A stretch of DNA of 64,000 bases, taken from the NCBI RefSeq assembly GCF_018736145.1, contig NZ_CP059997.1, positions 6,819,501 through 6,883,500 of the forward strand, written 5' to 3'. The notes under the pieces are model-generated. The model saw only the letters and a program-made list of their open reading frames with translations, was not told where the DNA came from and searched no databases. Positions within the stretch are counted from its first letter, which is position 1; each line of letters begins with the position of its first letter. The position numbers and the translations under genes are program-made. This document shows positions 59,632-64,000 of this stretch, one piece after another. Origin of the DNA: Amycolatopsis sp. CA-230715 (GTDB lineage: Bacteria > Actinomycetota > Actinomycetes > Mycobacteriales > Pseudonocardiaceae).

Positions 59632-59650
59632 CTTTCCAGTGGCTGGAAAG
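59632..59650. promoter_or_regulatory. 19-bp palindrome over the ribosome site of the S1 protease gene
   Basis: CTTTCCAG-TGG-CTGGAAAG overlaps the Shine-Dalgarno region (AAAGGA on the complementary strand). It could be a repressor site or an mRNA hairpin hiding the ribosome site. It recalls the 19-bp palindrome before the alkaline phosphatase, another secreted hydrolase. Confidence 0.5.
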
Positions 59651-59744
59651 TCACCTTCCGGCGCGGGCGGGGGCGCTAGCAATCCGGGAGCGGGCCCGTA
59701 TGGGTACGGATCTATCTTCCCGTGACCTTGCCGGGCGCCCCGGC

Positions 59745-60488
59745 TCAGTTCGTGAGCAGCACCAGTTCGCGGTCACCGTCGCGTTCCACGGTCATCCCGG
59801 CCTTCGAGATCACCGTCGCCAGCTTGTCCACAGTGGACGGATCGGCGCGCGAAGCGACCAGTGCGGCGGCGAGCCTTCCCTTGTAGGCCTTGTTGAAGTG
59901 GCTCACCGTGGTGCGGTTGCCCCGCTCGTCCTCGGTGACGACGCGAACGGTGACCGAGTTCGGGCCGGTCTTCGCCAGCGCCGAGTACGAGCCGGAGCGG
60001 AGGTCGACGACGAGGCCTTCGACGCCGGTCAGGACGGGTTCGAGCGCGGGCTTCCAGACGCCGCGCAGCGTGCCGAGCGACGGCAGCGTGGTGCCGCCGG
60101 AGAGCCGGTAGGCGGGGATGCGGTCGGTCGCCGAGACGATCCCGAACAACGCGGAGGCGACGGCGAGCCTGCGCTGCGCCTTCGCCAGCGTGGCCCGCGT
60201 GAAGCTCTTGATGTCGAGCGCGTCGTAGAGCACCCCGGTGTAGCGGCGCAGCGCGGGCATGGTCGGTGACGTCCACAGCGCCGCGTTGCGGGCGACCTCG
60301 TCGGACTGCCGTTCGGAGATGCCGAGCGCGGCCAGGCTCGCGGGCACGTCGGCGGCGAGCTCGGTCAGCGCCTCGGCCACCTTGCGCCTGGTCGGCCCCA
60401 GTTCCGGATGGGACAGGGCGTCGAGGTCGAGCGGCGGGCCGTCGCCGCCGTCGGCCTTGGTTTCGGAAGGAGGCAGGAGCACGAGCAC
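59745..60488 (-). CDS. yaaA: YaaA family peroxide-stress protein
   Basis: 247 residues. The opening LVLLPPSETKADGGDGPPLD and the internal TGVLYDALDI, RIPAYRLSGGT and VSHFNKAYKGRLAAAL match the YaaA/DUF328 (UPF0246) family. In E. coli YaaA limits free iron damage during hydrogen peroxide stress; the biochemical activity is not settled. GTG 60488 starts the family homology but no spaced Shine-Dalgarno is visible. It is divergent from the APH-fold gene 89 bp away. Confidence 0.88.
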   Translation of the reverse strand: MLVLLPPSETKADGGDGPPLDLDALSHPELGPTRRKVAEALTELAADVPASLAALGISERQSDEVARNAALWTSPTMPALRRYTGVLYDALDIKSFTRATLAKAQRRLAVASALFGIVSATDRIPAYRLSGGTTLPSLGTLRGVWKPALEPVLTGVEGLVVDLRSGSYSALAKTGPNSVTVRVVTEDERGNRTTVSHFNKAYKGRLAAALVASRADPSTVDKLATVISKAGMTVERDGDRELVLLTN

Positions 60489-60577
60489 CCCTGCAGGGTA
60501 ACCAGCGGCCGTCGCCGCCCGCGCGGGTTGGGTAGTGTGGAACGTCACGGGCGGTGCACGGTGACCGGGGGAGCAGC

Positions 60578-61528
60578 ATGGTGGCGGCGGGGCGGGCCGC
60601 GGGGGTGGCGCACGCGAGCTGGCAGGACCTGCCGATGCCGGTGCGCGCGGCGGTCGAGCGGAACGTCGGGGCCAAGGTCGTGCGGTCGCTGCGGCAGACA
60701 CCCGAGTTCGACGGCGGGCTCGGCGCGAGGCTCGTCCTCGACGACGGCAAGCGCGTGTTCGTGAAGGCGCTTCCCGCGGAGAACCCGCGCGTCGGCGGCT
60801 ACCGCGCGGAGGCGGCCGTGATGTCCCTGTTGCCGGAAAGCGCGCCGGTACCCCGACTTCTGTCCACAGTGGATGGAGCGTGGTTCGCGCTGGTGTTCTC
60901 CGACATCGAGGGCACGAGCCCGAGGCTGCGGCCGGGCTCACCGGAGCTGTCCGCGGTGCTCACCGCGCTCGGCGCGCTCGCGCGCACGCTCACCCCGTGC
61001 CCGGTGCCGGGCGCTCCGGACGCGCTCGAAGACCTCGGCCCGCTCCTGCGCGGCTGGCGCGAGCTGAGCGCGGACCTGCCCGGCGACCTCGGCGACTGGG
61101 CGGTCCGCAACCTGGAGTCGCTGCTCGCGCTGGAACCGTCGTGGCACCCGTGGGCGGCGGGGGACACCTTGCTGCACAACGATCTCCGGCCGGGCACCCT
61201 CGTGGTCGGTGGTCCAGGGCGGGTGCAGGTGGTGAACTGGCGGTACCCGGCGCGGGGCGCGGCGTGGCTCGACCTCGTTTCGCTCGTGCCGCATATGCTC
61301 GCCGCCGGGCACGAACCCGCCGGGGTGGACAGGCTGCTGAAACGGCGCCCGGTGCTGGCGGGCGTCCCGGCGTGGGCGGTGACCGCGTACGGCGTCGCGC
61401 TGGCCGGGCACTACGAGCGGGTTTCGCGCCTGCCGGAGCCACCCGCGACCAGCGGCGTCCGGGCGGACCAGCAACGACTCGCCGCCGTCACCACGGCCTG
61501 GCTCAAACACCGCACCGGCTGGCGCTAG
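60578..61528 (+). CDS. APH-fold phosphotransferase-like protein with degenerate catalytic site
   Basis: 316 residues of the aminoglycoside phosphotransferase/choline-kinase fold. Lys63 in VFVKAL and Glu78 could hold ATP, and the catalytic Asp202 is present in LLHNDLRPG. The next motif residue, normally Asn, is Thr207, and the metal aspartate of the 'IDW' motif is Asn220 (VVNWRYPARG). Two of three metal/catalytic positions are therefore changed, so it may be inactive or have an altered role. ATG 60578 after GGGGGAG. It stands alone between the divergent yaaA gene and repeat cluster E. Confidence 0.82.
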   Translation: MVAAGRAAGVAHASWQDLPMPVRAAVERNVGAKVVRSLRQTPEFDGGLGARLVLDDGKRVFVKALPAENPRVGGYRAEAAVMSLLPESAPVPRLLSTVDGAWFALVFSDIEGTSPRLRPGSPELSAVLTALGALARTLTPCPVPGAPDALEDLGPLLRGWRELSADLPGDLGDWAVRNLESLLALEPSWHPWAAGDTLLHNDLRPGTLVVGGPGRVQVVNWRYPARGAAWLDLVSLVPHMLAAGHEPAGVDRLLKRRPVLAGVPAWAVTAYGVALAGHYERVSRLPEPPATSGVRADQQRLAAVTTAWLKHRTGWR

Positions 61529-61690
61529 AGACTGTTTCGAAGTGCTTTGCGTGGCGGTGCGGGTAGCGGAACCTCAGCCGCCTTCTCGCTCCGGGATCTC
61601 CAACTCATGAATAACCGATTCACCACGTTGAAGCTGTCCTCGCGAGAAGACGGCTGAGAACCCGCGGCGGTGCCGGTTGGCGGCCCACTT

Positions 61691-61787
61691 AAGTGGCTGC
61701 GCCACTTCGATACAGACCCTAGCGGCCGGGCCCAGGCCCCGAAGGTGGCTTTCGGGGCGCTGGACGCCCTGAAAGCCACCTTCGGGG
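61691..61787. repeat. Hairpin repeat cluster E and adjacent stem-loop
   Basis: A 51-bp composite: unit 61737-61757, linker CGCTGGACG, unit 61767-61787. A separate perfect hairpin, AAGTGGC-TGC-GCCACTT, lies at 61691-61707. The rest of the 284-bp gap 61529-61812 shows no gene. The flanking genes converge here, so both structures may act in termination. Confidence 0.8.
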
Positions 61788-61812
61788 CACACGCGAACCC
61801 GCTCCGGCGGCA

Positions 61813-62703
61813 CTAGGTCACCACGTTGAGCAGGGGGTCTCCGGCGGCGAACCGGGCGAGCTGGGTTTCCACCAGGCGTTTCGCCCTCGGGGAGAACGAC
61901 GCCGAGCCGCCCGCGATGTGCGGGGTGATCAGCACGCCCCGCTCCGTCCACAGTGGATGCTCCGGCGGCAGCGGCTCCGGGTCGACGACGTCGAGCGCCG
62001 CGCGCAGGCGTCCCTTGCCCACTTCGGCGACGAGCGCGTCCGTGTCGATGGCGGTGCCCCTGCCGACGTTGACCACGAGCGCGCCGTCCGGCAGCGCGGC
62101 CAGTTCGTCGGCGCCGAGCAGGCCGCGGGTCCCCTCGCCGCCCGGCACGATCAGCACGACGATGTCCGCGGTCGGCAGCAGCGCGGGCAGCTCGTCGATG
62201 CCGTGCACGCCCTCGCGCGCGGTCCTCGCCACGCGGACGACCTCGGCTTCCCCCGCCAGCAGATACCGTTCGATGGCCTTGCCGATCGAGCCGTGGCCGA
62301 CGAGCAGCACGCGGCTGTCCGCGAGCGACGCGGTGTGCGCGCGTTCCCAGGTCCGCCGGTCCTGCTGCCGGAACCAGCGCGGAAGATCGCGCTGCGCGGC
62401 GAGGATCAGCGCCAGCGCGTGCTCGGCGACACTCAGGTCGTGCAGGCCCCGCCCGTTGGCGAGCTGCACGCCCGCGGGCACGAGCGGGCGGACGTTGTCC
62501 ACGCCCGCGCTCAACGACTGCACCGCGCGCAGCGACGGCATCGAGCCGATCAGCTCGATCGGCGCGCGGCCGCTGTCGTACGGCAGCACGTACAGTTCGA
62601 TGTCGCCGAGATCGCCGGGTGGGGCCGCGGTCCCGTCGTAGATCGTGACTTCGAGGCCGGGCGGCACGGTGAGGCCGGGCCAGGGGAGCAGTACTCGGGT
62701 CAT
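61813..62703 (-). CDS. D-isomer-specific 2-hydroxyacid dehydrogenase
   Basis: 296 residues. The catalytic domain opens with TRVLLPWPGLTVPPGLEVTI; the NAD-binding domain has LLVGHGSIGKAIERYLL, then ALVVNVGRGTAIDTDALV with the arginine, LDVVDPEPLPPEHPLW with the glutamate, and LITPHIAGGSA with the catalytic histidine. It should interconvert a 2-oxoacid and a D-2-hydroxyacid with NAD(P). The ATG overlaps the MFS stop as ATGA, so the transporter upstream probably imports the acid it uses. Confidence 0.92.
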   Translation of the reverse strand: MTRVLLPWPGLTVPPGLEVTIYDGTAAPPGDLGDIELYVLPYDSGRAPIELIGSMPSLRAVQSLSAGVDNVRPLVPAGVQLANGRGLHDLSVAEHALALILAAQRDLPRWFRQQDRRTWERAHTASLADSRVLLVGHGSIGKAIERYLLAGEAEVVRVARTAREGVHGIDELPALLPTADIVVLIVPGGEGTRGLLGADELAALPDGALVVNVGRGTAIDTDALVAEVGKGRLRAALDVVDPEPLPPEHPLWTERGVLITPHIAGGSASFSPRAKRLVETQLARFAAGDPLLNVVT

Positions 62704-63956
62704 GATTTCCTCAGCGGTAGTAGGAGCAGCGCGCCGCCCGCCATGGTGAGCGCGAGCATCAGGAATGAGGCGGCCGAGCTGCCGGTCGCCTCGTCCAGCC
62801 AGCCGACGAGGTAGGTCCCCGCGAACCCGCCGAGCCCGCCCGCCGCGTTGACGATCGCGACGGCGACCCCCGCGGTCCGCCTCGGCAGCAGTTCGGAGAT
62901 CATCGCGAAGAACGGCCCGTACGGCGCGTACAGCCCGATCGCCGCCACCACGAGCAGCGGGAACGACAGCCAGAACGCGTCCTTGCCGATCAGGTACGAA
63001 CCGTAGAACGCGAGCGCGCCGAGCAGCAGCCACGGCCACACGAACGGGCGGCGGGTGCCGCGGCGGTCCGAGCGCCGCGAGTTGACGACCATCGCGAGCA
63101 CCGCGAACCCGTACGGGATGGCGGAAAGCAGCCCGGTGGCGCCGATTCCCGCCGACGAACCCGCCTTCACGATCGACGGCAACCAGAACACGAACCCGTA
63201 GACGCCGACGCTCCACAGCAGGTACTGCGCGGCCAGCAGCAGGACCTTCGGGGTGCGCAGCGCGTCGACGACCGGGCTGCCACTCGCGGCGGCGGGCAAG
63301 TTCTCCTGCTCGGCCTCGATCGAGCTTTCGACGGCGTCGCGTTCGGCCGCGTTCAGCCACGGCGCGTCACGCGGGCGGTCTCGCACCTGCGAGCGGAACA
63401 CGAACGCCCAGATCACCGCGGGAACACCCTCGATGATGAACATGCCGCGCCACGAGGTCGCCTCGATCAGGTACCCCGACGCCGCCGAAAGCCACAGGAT
63501 CGTCACCGGGTTGCCGAGGATCAGGAACGCGTTGGCGCGCCCGCGCTCCGCCTTGGTGAACCAGCGCGCGAGCAGCACGACCAGCGCGGGCAGCACGGCC
63601 GCCTCGACGGCGCCGAGGAGGAACCGCACCACGATCAGCGCGGTCGCCGAGCTGAGCAGGCCCTGCGCGGTGGCCAGCACGCCCCAGGCCAGCACCGAGT
63701 AGAAGATCAGCGTCCGGACGCTGTGCCGGTCGGCGTAGCGGACGCCGGGAACCTGCAGGAGGAAGTAGCCGAGGAAGAACGACGCCCCGATCAGCCCGGA
63801 GGTGGCGCTGGTCAGGCCGAGTTCGTCGGCCATGCCCCCGGCGGCGGCGATCGAGAAGTTCGACCGGTCGAGGTAGGCGAGGCTGTAGGTCACGAAGACG
63901 ACCGGGATCAGCCGCAGCCAGCGCTGCCGTCCCATGGCCTGCGCGGAAACGTTCAC
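62700..63956 (-). CDS. ACS-family MFS transporter (organic anion importer)
   Basis: 418 residues, about twelve membrane helices. TM1 (VVFVTYSLAYLDRSNFSIAA) and the motif RYADRHSVRTLIFYSVLAWG fit the anion:cation symporter family, which imports aromatic or sugar acids such as 4-hydroxyphenylacetate, glucarate or tartrate. GTG 63956 follows GGGAGAGACC. It is co-transcribed with the 2-hydroxyacid dehydrogenase (4-bp overlap), pointing to uptake and oxidation of a hydroxy acid. The remaining 44 bp to the window edge hold only its leader. Confidence 0.9.
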   Translation of the reverse strand: MNVSAQAMGRQRWLRLIPVVFVTYSLAYLDRSNFSIAAAGGMADELGLTSATSGLIGASFFLGYFLLQVPGVRYADRHSVRTLIFYSVLAWGVLATAQGLLSSATALIVVRFLLGAVEAAVLPALVVLLARWFTKAERGRANAFLILGNPVTILWLSAASGYLIEATSWRGMFIIEGVPAVIWAFVFRSQVRDRPRDAPWLNAAERDAVESSIEAEQENLPAAASGSPVVDALRTPKVLLLAAQYLLWSVGVYGFVFWLPSIVKAGSSAGIGATGLLSAIPYGFAVLAMVVNSRRSDRRGTRRPFVWPWLLLGALAFYGSYLIGKDAFWLSFPLLVVAAIGLYAPYGPFFAMISELLPRRTAGVAVAIVNAAGGLGGFAGTYLVGWLDEATGSSAASFLMLALTMAGGALLLLPLRKS

Positions 63957-64000
63957 CGGTCTCTCCCGTCGGCGTTGACTTCCGATCCGGTCTTTCCGTA

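Noticed and set aside
61813..63360. Longer start for the 2-hydroxyacid dehydrogenase
   Set aside because: The extension lies antisense-in-frame within the MFS gene; ATG 62703 overlaps the MFS stop and begins the homologous domain.

Overview
The window comes from a high-GC actinobacterium, most likely of the Pseudonocardiaceae and close to Amycolatopsis. The basis is the very strong G/C preference at third codon positions, frequent GTG starts, a mycothione reductase (mycothiol is the actinobacterial thiol), and a dxr - rip1 - ispG - GNAT - lipoprotein PBP - map order that recalls the mycobacterial chromosome. I saw no rRNA, tRNA, CRISPR array, transposase or phage gene. The genus is inference; the family-level call is fairly safe.

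Bases 1-9.8 kb are an accessory, conflict-type island and the most unusual part. In order it holds the 3' end of an HTH-containing gene, a 600-residue protein with a C-terminal motif like PD-(D/E)XK nucleases, a divergent SEFIR + NPCBM-like protein, a TIR protein, a ParA-like 'KGGVGR' ATPase with a C-terminal TIR-like domain, a small winged-helix protein, and a 1028-residue protein that joins an AAA-type P-loop module to a HerA/FtsK-like ATPase. The last four are tightly packed, and the final pair overlaps by ATGA. This looks like an NTP-dependent immune or self/non-self system.

Bases 9.9-26 kb are metabolic and regulatory. There is an amidohydrolase and a DUF2786 protein, then a four-gene leftward unit (MFS exporter, M20 peptidase, YheO-like regulator, PLP aminotransferase) with two tandem 17-bp palindromes at the regulator start. 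A large LuxR-type ATPase regulator is read away from it. Then come a DinB/maleylpyruvate-isomerase-like gene and an RraA-like gene either side of a perfect 27-bp palindrome, an ornithine-cyclodeaminase-like gene with a possible 39-codon coupled ORF in front, a secreted alkaline phosphatase, and a secreted protein paired with a class F sortase.

Bases 26-43 kb carry housekeeping genes: a 14-TM MFS pump, a secreted cyclophilin, a DUF2631 membrane protein, the MEP isoprenoid genes dxr and ispG on either side of the site-2 protease rip1, an AraC/VOC pair, acetyltransferases, a lipoprotein penicillin-binding protein, methionine aminopeptidase, a GntR/MFS divergent pair and mycothione reductase.

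Bases 43-64 kb are rich in secreted hydrolases: an M15 peptidase lipoprotein, two trypsin-like proteases and two tandem subtilisins, with a second large LuxR ATPase regulator divergent from the subtilisins. Also here are a BioF-like enzyme, a DEAD-box helicase and RIO kinase pair, YaaA, a degenerate APH-fold protein, and an MFS/2-hydroxyacid dehydrogenase operon cut near the right edge.

A dispersed intergenic repeat occurs in five gene-free gaps. Its unit is a 21-bp hairpin of the type CCCCGAARGTGGCYTTCGGGG, and in every cluster two units sit exactly 30 bp apart.
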